Made by a program: the position numbers and the translations under genes
Shown: piece after piece, positions 12,501-24,579 of the stretch
Position numbering within the stretch: position 1 is the stretch's first letter
Layout of the letters: every line of letters begins with the position of its first letter
The notes under the pieces: generated by a model
The model's database searches: none
Seen by the model: the letters and a program-made list of their open reading frames with translations, nothing else
Told to the model about the DNA's origin: nothing
Origin: Cymodocea nodosa
Taxonomy: Eukaryota > Streptophyta > Magnoliopsida > Alismatales > Cymodoceaceae
Reading direction: 5' to 3'
NCBI GenBank assembly: GCA_036874045.1
Contig: JAZBRI010000004.1
Location: 5,704,001-5,768,000 of the forward strand
Length of the DNA stretch: 64,000 nt

Positions 12501-15500
12501 ATCATGTCTTACTGGGTCATGAAATTCATTTATTTTGTTAGATTCTACGAATAAATAGATCATTGGTAAGATTTTCTTGAACAAATTTCAAATATTGTAA
12601 TTAAACTATATGGATATACTGAAGTGGCTTTTTTATCTTTGACAGAGAACAGAACTTTGGATCTTCATAGTACACATATTTCATCAGAATCCCCAGAGGG
12701 AGATGAAAATGTAAGATTGACTCCATCATAACTACTGTTATCATCTTATTTGGCAATACAATGTTTATATATAGTTTATATTTGATTTATTTGTTATTTT
12801 TATGGACAAAGAAAAACATGTTATCTAAGTCACCATGTTCTTATGCTCTGTTGGTCTGTACCCATGGTATGTTGTGGCTAGGTTTCTTACCAAGTGGATG
12901 GGAAGCTTTTTTCGTTGTAATTCTATGGTGCATTATATATTAATATTATTGTGGCATGTTTCATAAATATATCTCACTGGTTGAAGAGGAAATCACAAGG
13001 TTTTTTTCTCAGCATTACATTTTGTCTCAATATTTCTTAATTAACAAAAATCTTGTAAACTTTTGCATACATTCATAAAAAATAAAAATTACTGTTTGTG
13101 GACAGATTTGGCTCAACTTATCGGTATCTAACCATATATTTATGAAGTCTCTTTGAAAAATCCATATTTTTGTGATTCCCAGATGTTTAACTTGGGTGCA
13201 TAGGTATCTCACCTAGCCACGAATTTGTGTATGCATTATATGCTTCATTAGCGCTTAATGCTTATATTATTTTGATTTATGAGATTGTAATATATAATCA
13301 TGTGCATTTTAGTTTTGGTAAAAAAGTAATGTATATTTTAGTATAATGTGATTATACATTTCAATAATAATGTATATTTATGTAATATTTAGTTACCTAA
13401 CTTATTTCAAGACTGCTTTTGTTTTTGAAAATAGTGGACATTTGCAGCTTATGACATTGTGCATTTTTCTGCACTTTTTGCTAAAAAGATTTCCTCAAAG
13501 AAGTAATTTGTAATAAACCAATTTTTCTAAAAAGTTGGTCCAAAAAAGGTTTGCCAAACATGACCAACACTGATTTGTCACAACCATCTAGATGTCCCTT
13601 CCAATGGTTTATTGTAACTTTCATGCTGCAATGAAATTATCGAGAAAGCATTGGTGCTTAAGACAGAAATACAAATTCTTGTATCTCCAGTCACTTGTCT
13701 TTTGCCTTCTGTATGTATGGAATATATTTTTGAAAAACACGTGGAAGATATACTTTTTTTTCAGAAGTGCTATCAATTTCAGCATGCTATTTGTGCAAGA
13801 GTTTATAAGAACATATTATGCAGTATGCGTAGCCATTATAGTGCTCAATGACAACTGTGGTTTCCAATGCATTTATTGAAGTGTTTTCTATAATTTAAGG
13901 TGTTGTTTCGTACACAAAATAGAGGTGAATGGTTTCTAGACTATTTGAGCTTACTATGGTAAAATTGCATGAATTAGCAGGTACCAAAAACAAAAAAACA
14001 AGTATATAAGGAGATCATAGCAAAGAGCAAATTCCACAAGGTATTTTTTAATTTACATTTTCTTGTTGTGCTTGCTTCTTATTAAAAATTGAAGAGTACT
14101 TGTTAAATTGCTACGCATATAATTTATAGTCCAATCAGGAGTGGTAACTTTGATGCCTTAGGGCAAGCCAAGCTTTCTACTAGATGTTTGCTGTAGCATG
14201 TTAATTTTGTTTATGTTGAATTATAAGAAGACGGGCTTTGAGTCTCTGTATTGGTTGTCTTATTCTGTTAGTTGGTTTCATTTCCTTTTTTATGCTGCAC
14301 AGAATCTTGTGGGGGTGGTTAAAATATTTTTGGTTTGAACAGAGTCTTATTATTAGACAAGAATGCTATTATCATGCTCTTCAGTCAATTTTTATTTCAG
14401 TCATGTAACTGTGTGCATGGTCTTGGTGTTGAAAATGGTTGCCCATATGTGCAATTTATGGTTGGCAGTGCTGGGCATTATAACCCTGTTGTTTAGCAAC
14501 TAATGGCGAAGGGTTGTGAGTTATAAGTGATTAAGGTATAAATTCTTACTGTTCTTTCTGATTTCATTTTGTCAGCTTAGTGAATATTTGCACTTGGACT
14601 TGTCTCTCCTATTAGTGATAGGTTGTAATTCCAGATAATGGATTAATAGCATTTGAACGTGAAATGATGTCATTGGAATTATTGTCAGACTATTTGCTTA
14701 AATTTTTTTAATTGTTGGCCTTTTGTTTTGTCCTTTAACTAGGCCCAGAAAAGGAAAGATAAGGAAGATGATGAGCTTTTACTGGAACAACTAGATAAGG
14801 ATTTTGCATCCCTGGCTCAGTCCAAGGCCCTTGTATCTTTGACCCAGCCAGCTAAATTAACCACTCTGGAGGCAATGTCGAGCAAGAGGCATGAACGACA
14901 AAATGTTGAGAAAGAATGTTTTGATTCAAATGAAGGCATTGTGAAGAAGGTACACAATAAATGTATGTAAATAGTTGATTTTTCCTGGTATTTAAATTTA
15001 ATATTGATAGGGACGTTGTTATGTGTTCATTTATGTGCAAGGAATCCATTTTTCTTTAAGTTGAAGTCCACTTTTTGATTGTTACAGTGTAGTCATATTT
15101 TTGAAGTGTTTCACTTGGAAATGTATTCCACATAATAACAATAAACACCTATAAGTTATGAATTTAACATTATCTTGCAGGTTAATCCTGATGCATATGA
15201 CATGCTTGTGAAAGAAATGGTGCTTGATATTCGTGCTCGTCCATCTGATAGAACAAAGACTCCTGAGGAAATAGCCCAAGAAGAAAAAGAGCATCTTGAA
15301 CAATTAGAGGTTAATAAAATTCTTTCTTTTCTTTATCATAAAATTGATCCAACAAGTTTACTGACTTGTATACTGACAAAGGTGCTCTCTAATACAAAAA
15401 AACAAAGGTGCAACTCACATGCCACATTTCAGAATCAGTTGTAAATAGTATTCCTTGAGTATTATTTTTTCTCTACATTGTAGTTATGCTTCCTGTGTTA

Positions 15501-18311
15501 TTTCTTGCCTTTGAAGTTCCACGATTGAGAAATCCCGTTTATTCATCTTATGTTTGTTTTCCCATTGTGTATCTTCTATTCTGATTCATTTCATATGATG
15601 CAGGAGGAACGCAAGAAAAGAATGCTTGCTGCTGAAGACTCTGATGATGAAAGTGATGATGAGATAAATGACCCCCATTCATCACTGAAGGAACCTAAAC
15701 ATGTTTCTGGGGATGATCTTGGTGATTTACTAGCTGATGATGAGCAACTAGCAAATAAAACTGGTTGGGTAGATGATATTAGGGGAAGAAAAGATTCAGA
15801 TAATGAAGATGAAGCTGCTTCATCTTCAGATGTCTCTGAAAAAGGGGATGATAGTGATGAAGATGGTGAGAGTGATGATGGTGACAATGAGAATGAAAGA
15901 GAATCTGAAAATTTACTTTCAGTGGAAGACTGGGAGGAAAGTGATGAGGATCTAATTTCAGACAAGGAGCATTGGAAAACTCAACAAATGGGTAGTTTGG
16001 AAAACTCCATAACAAAATCCACACCTAAGCCCATTGTCACCATGGATGAATCCCTCCCCTATGTTATTGAAGCTCCAAATAATCTGGCAGACTTAAGTAC
16101 CCTTCTGGACAATCGTTCTGACAATGAAATAATTGAGGCAATAAAACGGATTCGTGCCTGCAATTCTATCAAGCTTGCACCTGAAAATCGAAAGAAAATG
16201 CAAGTAGGAAATACATCATTATGAAAACAGTAATTGTGCACAATTTTTTGATGGCTCTGGATTATTCTCTAATTATTTACATTCTGAAGTTGTGTGAACT
16301 CATAATCAAGTTTTAATGATCTTTCTTATTCAGATTTATTGCTTACATATTATATGCAGGTTTTCTTTGGTGTCCTGTTGCAATATTTTGCTATATCAGC
16401 CACCAAAAAGCCATTAAATATCAAGATAATAAATTTGTTAGTTAGGCCATTACTGGAGATGAGTGGAGAGATCCCATATTTTGCAGCAATTTGTGCTCGA
16501 CAACGACTGATGCATATAAGGTCAAAGTTTTGTGAAGATGTCAAGAGCACAGGTTTTATCAGTAAAATTTGAAGAAAATAGACTTTAGTTCTATCTGAAT
16601 TTTGAAATTCTATTTTTACTTTTGATAGTTTCTAATGCAATTCCTACAGAAAAAAGCAGTTGGCCGTCCTTGAAGACCTTACTTCTGTTAAGATTGTGGT
16701 CCTTGATATATCCTTGCTCTGACTTTCGGCATGTTGTCATGACACCTGCAACATTGTTAATGTGTGAATATTTGATGCGCTGTCCTATCATGAATGGTCG
16801 TGATATTGCAGTTGGATCTTTTCTGTGTTCCATGATCCTTTCTGTAAGATCATCCACACTACTCATCTTTCCCTTTTTTCATATTTTCCTGTAAGTTGAA
16901 ACAAATCCAACAGTTTTGCAATGTTGGAATATTTTTTTTTCCTGTGGAATGGCTTCCTATATAAAATGCTGAAGCTTTATTGAGTATGAATCGATATTTT
17001 GCAAATATTAGTGTATCAAAAGAATGGTAAACTTTGTTGATTTTTGGGTTGATTGACATCCTTTCTTATTTGCATCTGTAGATGGCTCGTCAGTCAAGCA
17101 AGTTTTTTCCTGAGGCTATAATATTTATTCAAATTCTGCTGATGATGGCTACTGATTTGAGGCAAGGGTTGAAAAAACTTTCTCAGGTCAGCTTTGTGAT
17201 TTAATTGTTTCCTGTCACTCACAAGCATGAAGTTTGTTGCCAAATGAAGGATAATCCTTTCTTAATGAAAGAATTTGTTGGTAAAACAGTGCTACCATAA
17301 CATGGATGTCAAGACCATGAGGCCCTTGTTACGTATACACAATCAAGCTTCTAGTGTACATCCCATTGATTTCATAATGGTCATGGACACGCCAGTGGAT
17401 GATGCGTTGTTTGATTCTGATGATTTTAGGTGAGGAATTACTAAATAAAGTGAGGTGCATTTTCAGTTTAGAAACTTGTATTTTTCACCATCTTCTGATC
17501 TCATGGTTTTTATTATAATATCCAGGGTCAGCATTCTCTCATCAGTCACTGAAACATTGAGAGGTTTTGTTGGAGTTTATGAAAACCTTGATTCATTTCC
17601 TGAAATTTTCATGCCAGTCGCTGGTCTTTTGGATGAAGTTGTTAAGGCAAATGATATGCCGGATTTGCTCAGAAGCAATATGGAAGATATGGCTCAGTTG
17701 ATAAAGAAGAGTGTTGTTGAAAATCAACTCACAAGACGACCACTTCAAATGCGAAAACAAAAGCCAGTGCCACTGAAACTATTAAATCCGAAATTTGAGG
17801 AGAAGTATGCATCTTTTTTATGGAACACATGCAATGAATAATTCCTCGTGCTACCTTTTTCTCAGCAGTGCTTGTGGATTTTATTTATCATTGCAAAGCT
17901 GACAAGTGGTTAAGTTTTATGATAATCTTCAGCTTGATAGTGGGAAATTATGCATTGTGAAACTTCTGTTCTGTCTAGTTGCCTGATTTGTTCTATGTTA
18001 GGCATATGCTTTCATCAATTTGTGATGACTTTTTTTGCAGTTATGTTAAAGGCAGAGATTATGATCCAGACCGTGAACGGGTGGAGAGGAAGAAGTTGAA
18101 GAAGCTGCTAAAGAAGGAAAAGAAAGGAGCCGCTCGTGAGCTGCGGAAAGACAATTATTTCTTATTTGAAGCAAAAGAGAAAGACAGATTGTTACTTGAA
18201 GAGGAGAGAGCAGAGAAATATGGAAAAGCCCTGGCCTTCCTCCAAGAACAAGAACATGCCTTTAAATCTGGGCAGTTGGGGAAGGGGAAGGGTGTTAAGC
18301 GAAGAAAATGA
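9528..18311 (+). CDS. NOP14: Nucleolar protein 14 (NOP14), small-subunit processome component
   Basis: Fourteen exons join in phase to 916 residues: 9528-9755, 9835-9969, 10234-10378, 12646-12710, 13981-14040, 14743-14949, 15181-15309, 15604-16203, 16360-16552, 16650-16843, 17082-17186, 17290-17429, 17526-17804 and 18041-18311. Family landmarks are the basic N terminus with NPFESIWSRRK, then FIDKRIGE, the KEIIAKSKF motif, an acidic Ser/Asp/Glu stretch at about residues 330-440, the helical core (ISATKKPLNIKIINLLVRPL), and the C terminus NYVKGRDYDPDRERVERKKL with a Lys-rich end. NOP14 acts in the nucleolus with the U3 snoRNP in 18S rRNA maturation and 40S assembly. The length fits the family. 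Exon 4 (65 nt) and exon 5 (60 nt) are small and were placed by splice sites and family similarity. Exon 4 is the least certain. Confidence 0.93.
10865..12490 (+). mobile_element. Decayed RTE-type LINE inside NOP14 intron 3
   Basis: Pieces of a plant RTE-like non-LTR reverse transcriptase follow one another in order on the plus strand, in shifting frames. They are VKCIRDKDGRVLVKENEVKD near 10935; a stretch with ATKAIHLFRELI and DLHMVVIDLQNAYSRIP near 11450-11560; the GFITCSNGEIIEDAIYRIK region near 11940; RWTKWRNVFGVLYDKM with PLKLKGKFYK near 12000-12070; and a C-terminal tail near 12180-12470. Many stops and frame changes are present and no endonuclease domain was recognised. This is a 5'-truncated, dead copy. 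It makes up most of the 2.3 kb intron. Confidence 0.8.
12711..13980 (+). other. NOP14 intron 4, no gene seen
   Basis: AT-rich intron of about 1.27 kb between the 65-nt and 60-nt exons. Short open frames occur but none resembles a known protein. Confidence 0.6.
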
Positions 18312-18439
18312 AACCTTTCAGGAAAAATTGAGTGGCATTCTTTGCCTAAGGTATGATTTCTTTTAGCCAAACCTTTTACTATTATTAACATCTTGGCATT
18401 TGTGTGTATTTTCTTTATTTCCCTTTAGGGTTTGATACG

Positions 18440-18651
18440 ATGGAAGTATGCTGCTTAGATGAATCTGCATGCTCATAGTTGCTATTTTTCAATGGTGTTC
18501 TTAGAGTTAATGATCTAATGAATGGGTTTTAATTAGGTAGTTCGGATGGAAGTATGCTGCTTAGATGAATCTGCATGCTCATAGTTGCTATTTTTTAATG
18601 GTGTTCTTAGAGTTAATGATCTAATGAATGGGTTTTAATTAGGTAGTTTGG
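18440..18651. repeat. 106-bp tandem duplication downstream of NOP14
   Basis: Two adjacent copies, beginning TGGAAGTATGCTGCTTAGAT at 18441 and again at 18547, are nearly identical over the full 106-base period. The one clear mismatch is in the T-run (TTTTTCAATGG against TTTTTTAATGG). The near-identity implies a recent event. It starts about 130 bases after the NOP14 stop codon, so it probably lies in or next to the 3' UTR. Confidence 0.95.
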
Positions 18652-18654
18652 AGA

Positions 18655-19890
18655 ATTATCCAACATTAGGAGTTATGTATCCTATCCTATCGTGTAACTG
18701 TTATTTGTAGGGCTCTTACATCTATGAGTAATAATCCCTCTCTTTGCTCCTCTCTCAACATGGTAACAGGTCCTGGGTCTCGATGAAAAATGGGGAGAAA
18801 AAAATTGAAAGGGGGAGGAGGAAACCCTAGCTATTGACAAACTTCCTCCTCTCCACCCCCTGTTTTTCCCTCCATCTGTGCTTCTTCTCCCTTCCTCTGG
18901 TTTTTCATCATCCTATTTTGCCGTTGGCTCCTGTCCAAGGCCACCAGTAGCATTTTTCATCTGGCTAGCAACACCTGCTGCGAGCTATCCAGGCAGAAAC
19001 CATCATTAGACAGCAATTGTCCTCCCATATGTAGGATGTCGAGCCCCCTCCCTATAGTCCACTTTGCCCATATGATTCCTGCACCAGTTGGGACCTCACA
19101 GGTGCATATTTAGTCCAATTTATTCCTGATTTCCTGTTGAATAATGCTCCTGTGTTGTTACCTCATGCAATCTTACCTGCTTGCTGTATACTTCTACCAC
19201 CTTCTGCTATAGTGATAATACTACGAAGGATAAGATAAAAAATGATTTTATTAAATACAGAATAAGAATTATATCAATTGAAGATAAGAGAAAATCAACT
19301 TAAATGGTTTGGTTACATCCTTAGGAGATTAAAAGATGCATCATTTAGGAGAAGAGTATTAATTAATATAAGTGACAAGATGGCCAATTAGAGTAAAAGG
19401 TGAAATTTAACTTCTCGGTAGAGGCAGAGTATAAAATCATGGCATAAACAGATATTGGGATGATATGGTTACAATCTTTATTGATGAAATTTGATTTTCA
19501 TGTTGATCTTCCTATGTTCATGCATCAGATCATTGCCAACTATCCTACTTTTCCTGAGAGGACAAAGTATATAAAAATAAATTGTCATTATATTAAAATA
19601 TGATATTGTATAATTGTATCTGTTTACCTTACATGGAGTAGTTGTAAATATATTCACCCAATGATTGAATATTGAGATCTTTGATAATTTGTGTAATAGG
19701 CCGAGCATGTTAGATATATTTGTTTTAGTTCGTGGTTGAGTGTCAGTGTACAATGTTATATATAATGGGTTGTGCATGTTAGTGGGTAAATAGATCCCTT
19801 GTGTTATCTTGATCATATTCTGTAATGATCTAATATATGTAACCTCCTCATCTAATGATAATTCTCTCCTCTTCTCAACACAACAGTTAC
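18655..19890 (+). mobile_element. Copia-type LTR retrotransposon fossil
   Basis: A plant copia remnant in plus orientation. The left part ends in an LTR-like tail (CTCCTCTCTCAAC) followed by a primer-binding-like ATGGTAACAGGTCC near 18760-18780. The right part carries the C-terminal RNase H similarity (IIANYPTFPERTKYIKINCH) near 19525-19590 and an LTR-like tail ending CTCTTCTCAACA near 19885. It is old and broken, with most of the internal coding region missing. A LINE tail sits between the two parts. Confidence 0.5.
19222..19475 (+). mobile_element. RTE-type LINE 3' fragment (second copy)
   Basis: AAGGATAAGATAAAAAATGA and the following 200 bases closely match the 3' coding tail of the LINE in NOP14 intron 3 (near 12180). 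Both encode DKIKNDFI followed by SIE-rich and KMVWLHP-like remnants. It is a short, 5'-truncated copy in the same orientation, with several frame breaks. It lies between the two recognisable halves of the copia fossil, so it may have inserted into it. Confidence 0.6.
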
Positions 19891-20799
19891 CATTATTTTA
19901 TTTTTGTTTTAGTTGTGTTTGAGTTTATTGCAAGCTTTTCATCTTAAATGCTCCAACATGATGAGGAGTATTAAGAGTATAATATAATAAATAAATCCTT
20001 AGGGTGTTAGTATATGATAAGATGGATATCTTAATGGATCATGTAGTCCTAGAGTTGTAAGTTTAGTTCAGATGGAAATAGGATTGTGCGAGAGATTTTT
20101 ATTTTTATTTTTTACAATTCATTGTTTAGCGACAATGCCATGAATTTGGTTCATGGTGGTTCTTCAAGATGTCAAACTTTCAAAGTTGACTTGTGTCTCT
20201 TCTCGATTATCTTGGTTGAGGAAGTTCATCTCTTAACCGGGAAACCTTGACGTGACTGCAGAGAACATGGTTATTTTTTGGTCCATTGGTTCTTTCAAAT
20301 GTCTACAGATGGTATCACAAGGATAAATCATGCGGATTAAATCTGGCAGGCACACATTCCCTTCTTGTTATGGTTAAATTTAAAGTTTTCAAAAGGGTTT
20401 CTAACCTCAATGACTCAAGCGGTGCTCTTTCTGCTGATCCAGATTCGTCTGTGGGATACATTTGCTTCTGTTGCTAGCGGATGCTGCTCCTGATAAGAGT
20501 GCCTTTTGGAAGCAATGGAATGCGGAATATGTATTGGGCAGTGAAGAAACTTGTGTAGGTTCTCTGGGTGATCGTTCCCCATGTGATCATTGTGATAGCT
20601 TGGGGAGGGAGGTGATATGCTAGCGTGGATGTGCTTTAGAGATTGATTTAAGTTGATGGGCCGAATGGAGTTATTTCTTTGTTGGCTGCCCTAAGGAATT
20701 TGGGATTGAACTTTATTGCTCGATTGGAATCCCTTTGGCGTTTATGGATGCATTATTCCCTTATGGTTGTATGACTTACATTTTTTTCTCTATCTTTTT

Positions 20800-21125
20800 T
20801 TTATTGAAGAGTAGTAATGCTATAAAAGATTAATCTAAAAGTAATTTTTTAGAAATAAAGTAGGAGTTCACTTATTGAAGACAAGATAAGAAAAAATCGG
20901 TTTAAGTGGTTTGGTTATATCTTTGGAGATGAAGAAATGCATTAGGTAGGAAAATATTTAATTAGTGTAGAAAAAATTGAAAGAATTAGAGGTATGTCTA
21001 AAATTATGGTTAGAAATTGTGAGAAAAGATTTAAATTTATGCAATTTAACTGAAAATTTGATAATAGATGGAAATATTTGGAAGAAACGGATTCATGTGA
21101 TCAATTTTTATATAGTGGTATTAGG
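20800..21125 (+). mobile_element. RTE-type LINE 3' fragment (third copy)
   Basis: The third copy of the same family tail includes KDLNLCNLTENLIIDGNIW at about 21010-21085, close to KDLNLYNLTKDLVTDINIW of the intron copy near 12390-12440. It is 5'-truncated, in plus orientation, with several frame breaks. Flanking sequence (19890-20800 and 21130-22370) holds no gene that I can support. Confidence 0.65.
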
Positions 21126-21129
21126 ACTT

Positions 21130-22370
21130 AGATTGTTATTTATTGTATTATGTTTTTCTTAATTTTAATGTTCCTCTTTATATCCTTTTTTTTTTCTCTT
21201 TCATTTTTTCAGTTGCTCGTTACAATTATATTTTCCTTACAATCAAGCATCCTAAACGAAGTATTATCATTTTGCAGACTTCCAGACAAGAGAAATCGAA
21301 AGTCTTACATACTTTTTCAGATTAAAAAGGTCTGGTACTAGATGGGAAATCAAAAAAGAAGAAGGAAAGAATGCTCCAGAAGGCGATCTAAACTCTTGAT
21401 TCAATTGTAAGGTATCGTCTATCTGAACGTATTTGCCATGCAAGAACAGAAAGCAATTGATTTATTATCATTCAGCTTGGTGGTCCACGTCATTACTACC
21501 CTTGATTATTTATCACTGTTGAGTGAAATAAGTGTTGGAAAGTCATTATACCTAATACTTAGTTGCGTACTGTCTACGTCTTATGATTATGTGGAACTTG
21601 TAATCTCTACCTTTACGAGATTTTTTTGATGATAATCTAAAGTTAATGAATTTTGACCCCATAAGTGACAACAAAGCAAACCTTACCATGGAGTTATTGA
21701 CGGTAAAAGCATAATGTGGAAAAATAGGGTTACAGGTATTTACAGTTAAAAATGTTATAGATATTATGATTAAGATATAAAATTTATTAATAGTGAAGAT
21801 TTTGTTTGAAATAAATATTTTAAAAAAACATTTATTTGTTTTAATAATCTTAGAAATTCAGTGTACTTACGGAACTTAACATGATAATGATGCCAGGCAT
21901 CGAGCATTTGATCGTCAGAATCGCCCACTCCCAACTACACCAACGCTGTTTTATTATTTTGAGTGGTAATTACAATAGTTTGATTGACTAAGAATAATAT
22001 AAACAGTTGTTTTCACATGAAAACTACAAGTTACAATTTGGGTGTGAATCAAAACGTTACCATGCCGTTACATACGTTGTCGCAAGCCATACTCGATGAA
22101 AATCCCTTATTTCTCACGAGAGATGATTAAGGATGACCATGATCATCACGAAAATGACCGTGTAAATTAAGATGTATATGATAGTATTATTATTAATTTT
22201 TAGTAAATTTCATCTTCAAAGTTTTTTTAAAAAAAGGTTGCCAAAAAGGAGGTGGTTTGTGTAAATTCCCCACTGCACTGGAGTCGCGGCCTTCGATTAC
22301 ACACGCCTTGTCGATCATTAGGGTTGTTCTACCGAGTTCCGCCGCTTCCCCAGTTCCTCCTCAATATTGG
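21130..22370. other. Spacer upstream of the PRP28-type helicase
   Basis: AT-rich intergenic DNA. The last 130 bases (from about 22250) turn GC-rich and contain GGAGTCGCGGCC and CATTAGGGTTGTTC. They probably hold the helicase 5' UTR. No other gene is visible. Confidence 0.5.
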
Positions 22371-22409
22371 ATGAATCTTGCAAGCGGCGATGAAGAGATC
22401 GTTCGATGA
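22371..22409 (+). other. Short upstream ORF overlapping the helicase start
   Basis: An ATG at 22371 opens a 12-codon frame ([12 protein letters not shown]) that ends with TGA at 22407-22409, past the helicase ATG at 22390. The main start is in the +1 frame relative to it. The upstream ATG has T at -3, a weak context, while the main ATG has G at -3. Leaky scanning would be needed for full expression if the transcript begins upstream of 22371. Confidence 0.5.
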
Positions 22410-24579
22410 CCTAGGCAAAAAGCCTACCAGCGCCGAGGAGGTCAAGCCGGTTTTCATCGGCAAGGCGGAGCGTGAGAAGCTCGCCCTCCAGCGGCGCCAG
22501 GAAGAGGCTGCTGGCCAGAAACGCCAGGCGCTCGAGCAGCTGCGCACCTTACAGAAGCAGGATGGCCGGAACCCTGATTCCCCGGAGGGTACGGCAAAGG
22601 ACGCTGGAAACCATCACAGGCGTAGGGATAGAGACCGTGACCGGGACCGAGATGGAAGAGATCGAGAGCGGGATAGGGCCAGGAATAGAGAAAGAGAGCG
22701 GGACCGAGAGAAGGACCGGGACCGGGACCGGGACCGTGACCGTGACCGTGACCGTGATCGGAGGGACAGGAGAGATCAGGAGAGGGAGGAGGAGGCGAAG
22801 AGTAGGGAGAGAGCGAGGATGGAAAAGCAGGCGGAGAGGGAGAAGGAGAAGGAGCTAGATGCGATAAAGGAGCAGTATTTGGGGTCGAAGAAACCCAAGA
22901 AAAGGGTCATCAAACCTAGCGAGAAGTTTAGATTCTCGTTCGATTGGGAAAACACGGAGGACACCTCCCGCGACATGAATGGGCTCTACCAGAATCCTCA
23001 CGAGGCGAGGCTCTTGTTCGGCAGAGGGTTCCGTGCTGGGATGGACAGGAGGGAGCAGAAGAAGCAGGCGGTGCAGAATGAGAAGGAAACTCTTGACGAG
23101 ATTAGGCGAAAGAAGGGTGTGAGGGAGGGCAAGAGTGAGATTCTTCTTCGCCAGAAGAAAGAGAGGGCGGCCGAGCTCTATGATGCGTTCGATATGCGTG
23201 TAGACCGCCATTGGTCCGAGAAGAAGCTCGAGGAGATGACCGAGAGGGACTGGCGTATTTTCCGTGAGGACTTCAATATGTCGTACAAGGGTTCTCGTGT
23301 TCCTCGACCAATGCGTTCATGGTCCGAGAGCCGTCTTGGGACTGAACTCTTGAAGGCTGTCGAGAAGGCTGGGTATAAGACCCCGTCTCCCATTCAGATG
23401 GCTGCAATTCCCCTTGGGTTGCAGCAGCGTGATGTCATCGGAATTGCAGAGACAGGTTCTGGTAAGACTGCTGCATTTGTCCTTCCCATGCTCAGCTACA
23501 TCACTAGGTTGCCTCCCATGACCGAGGAGAATGAAGCGGAGGGTCCGTATGCTGTGGTGATGGCTCCTACTCGTGAGCTTGCTCAACAGATCGAAGACGA
23601 GACCATTAAGTTTGCTCACTACCTTGGCATCAAGGTTGTCTCTATTGTTGGTGGCCAGTCTATAGAGGAGCAAGGTTTCAGGCTTAGGCAGGGTTGTGAG
23701 GTTGTCATTGCCACCCCTGGTCGACTTCTTGACTGCCTCGAACGCCGGTATGCTGTGCTTAACCAATGCAACTACGTTGTTCTTGACGAGGCTGATAGGA
23801 TGATTGATATGGGTTTTGAGCCACAGGTCGTAGGTGTTCTTGACGCTATGCCTTCTAGCAATCTGAAGCCGGAGAACGAGGATGAGGAGCTTGATGAGAA
23901 GAAAATATATCGTACGACTTATATGTTTAGTGCCACCATGCCTCCGGCTGTGGAACGACTTGCAAGGAAATATCTGAGGAATCCCGTAGTTGTGACGATT
24001 GGTACTGCCGGTAAGGCCACCGATCTCATCAGCCAACATGTCATGATGGTTAAAGAATCTGAGAAGCTTCCTAGACTTCAGAGGCTGCTCGATGAGCTTG
24101 GCGAAAAGACAGCCATTGTGTTCTGCAATACCAAGAAGTCTGCCGATGATCGTTCCAAGGACTTGGAGAGGCTGGGCTACAGGGTTACCACACTGCATGG
24201 TGGAAAATCACAGGAACAGAGAGAAATTAGTCTCGAAGGATTTAGGAACAAGAGATTTAACGTTCTGGTGGCGACAGATGTGGCGGGCCGTGGGATTGAC
24301 ATCCCCGATGTTGCTCATGTTATCAATTACGAAATGCCAGGAAGAATTGATATGTACACACATCGTATTGGGCGTACCGGTCGTGCTGGGAAAACGGGCG
24401 TGGCAACTACATTTTTGACTCTTGGCGACGCGGATGTGTTCTATGACCTTAAACAGATGCTGATGCAAAGCAACTGTCCGGTGCCCCCAGAGTTAGCAAG
24501 GCACGAGGCATCAAAGTTCAAGCCGGGTACCATTCCGGACAGGCCTCCTAGAAGGAATGATACTGTTTTTGTCCAATGA
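22390..24579 (+). CDS. DEAD-box RNA helicase, PRP28/DDX23 type (plant RH21-like)
   Basis: Intronless 729-residue frame. The N-terminal third starts [12 protein letters not shown], with [19 protein letters not shown], then a long Arg-Asp/Arg-Glu dipeptide region (about residues 75-165). The helicase core carries the Q motif (KTPSPIQ), motif I AETGSGKT (353-360), [19 protein letters not shown] (466-469), [22 protein letters not shown] and [10 protein letters not shown]. This architecture is that of PRP28/U5-100K, the spliceosomal ATPase that helps exchange U1 for U6 at the 5' splice site. It acts in the nucleus in the U5/tri-snRNP. Arabidopsis RH21 is the likely counterpart. The start was chosen at 22390 because the preceding in-frame TTG at 22378 is not a plausible plant start and MKRS begins the conserved N terminus. 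Confidence 0.96.
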   Translation: MKRSFDDLGKKPTSAEEVKPVFIGKAEREKLALQRRQEEAAGQKRQALEQLRTLQKQDGRNPDSPEGTAKDAGNHHRRRDRDRDRDRDGRDRERDRARNRERERDREKDRDRDRDRDRDRDRDRRDRRDQEREEEAKSRERARMEKQAEREKEKELDAIKEQYLGSKKPKKRVIKPSEKFRFSFDWENTEDTSRDMNGLYQNPHEARLLFGRGFRAGMDRREQKKQAVQNEKETLDEIRRKKGVREGKSEILLRQKKERAAELYDAFDMRVDRHWSEKKLEEMTERDWRIFREDFNMSYKGSRVPRPMRSWSESRLGTELLKAVEKAGYKTPSPIQMAAIPLGLQQRDVIGIAETGSGKTAAFVLPMLSYITRLPPMTEENEAEGPYAVVMAPTRELAQQIEDETIKFAHYLGIKVVSIVGGQSIEEQGFRLRQGCEVVIATPGRLLDCLERRYAVLNQCNYVVLDEADRMIDMGFEPQVVGVLDAMPSSNLKPENEDEELDEKKIYRTTYMFSATMPPAVERLARKYLRNPVVVTIGTAGKATDLISQHVMMVKESEKLPRLQRLLDELGEKTAIVFCNTKKSADDRSKDLERLGYRVTTLHGGKSQEQREISLEGFRNKRFNVLVATDVAGRGIDIPDVAHVINYEMPGRIDMYTHRIGRTGRAGKTGVATTFLTLGDADVFYDLKQMLMQSNCPVPPELARHEASKFKPGTIPDRPPRRNDTVFVQ

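Noticed and set aside
22378-22389. Four extra N-terminal residues of the helicase from a TTG codon
   Set aside because: TTG is not a plausible start in a plant nuclear gene. ATG at 22390 has good context and begins the conserved N terminus.
23317-24198. 293-codon antisense frame under the helicase
   Set aside because: It is a shadow of the conserved helicase coding strand with no family resemblance of its own.
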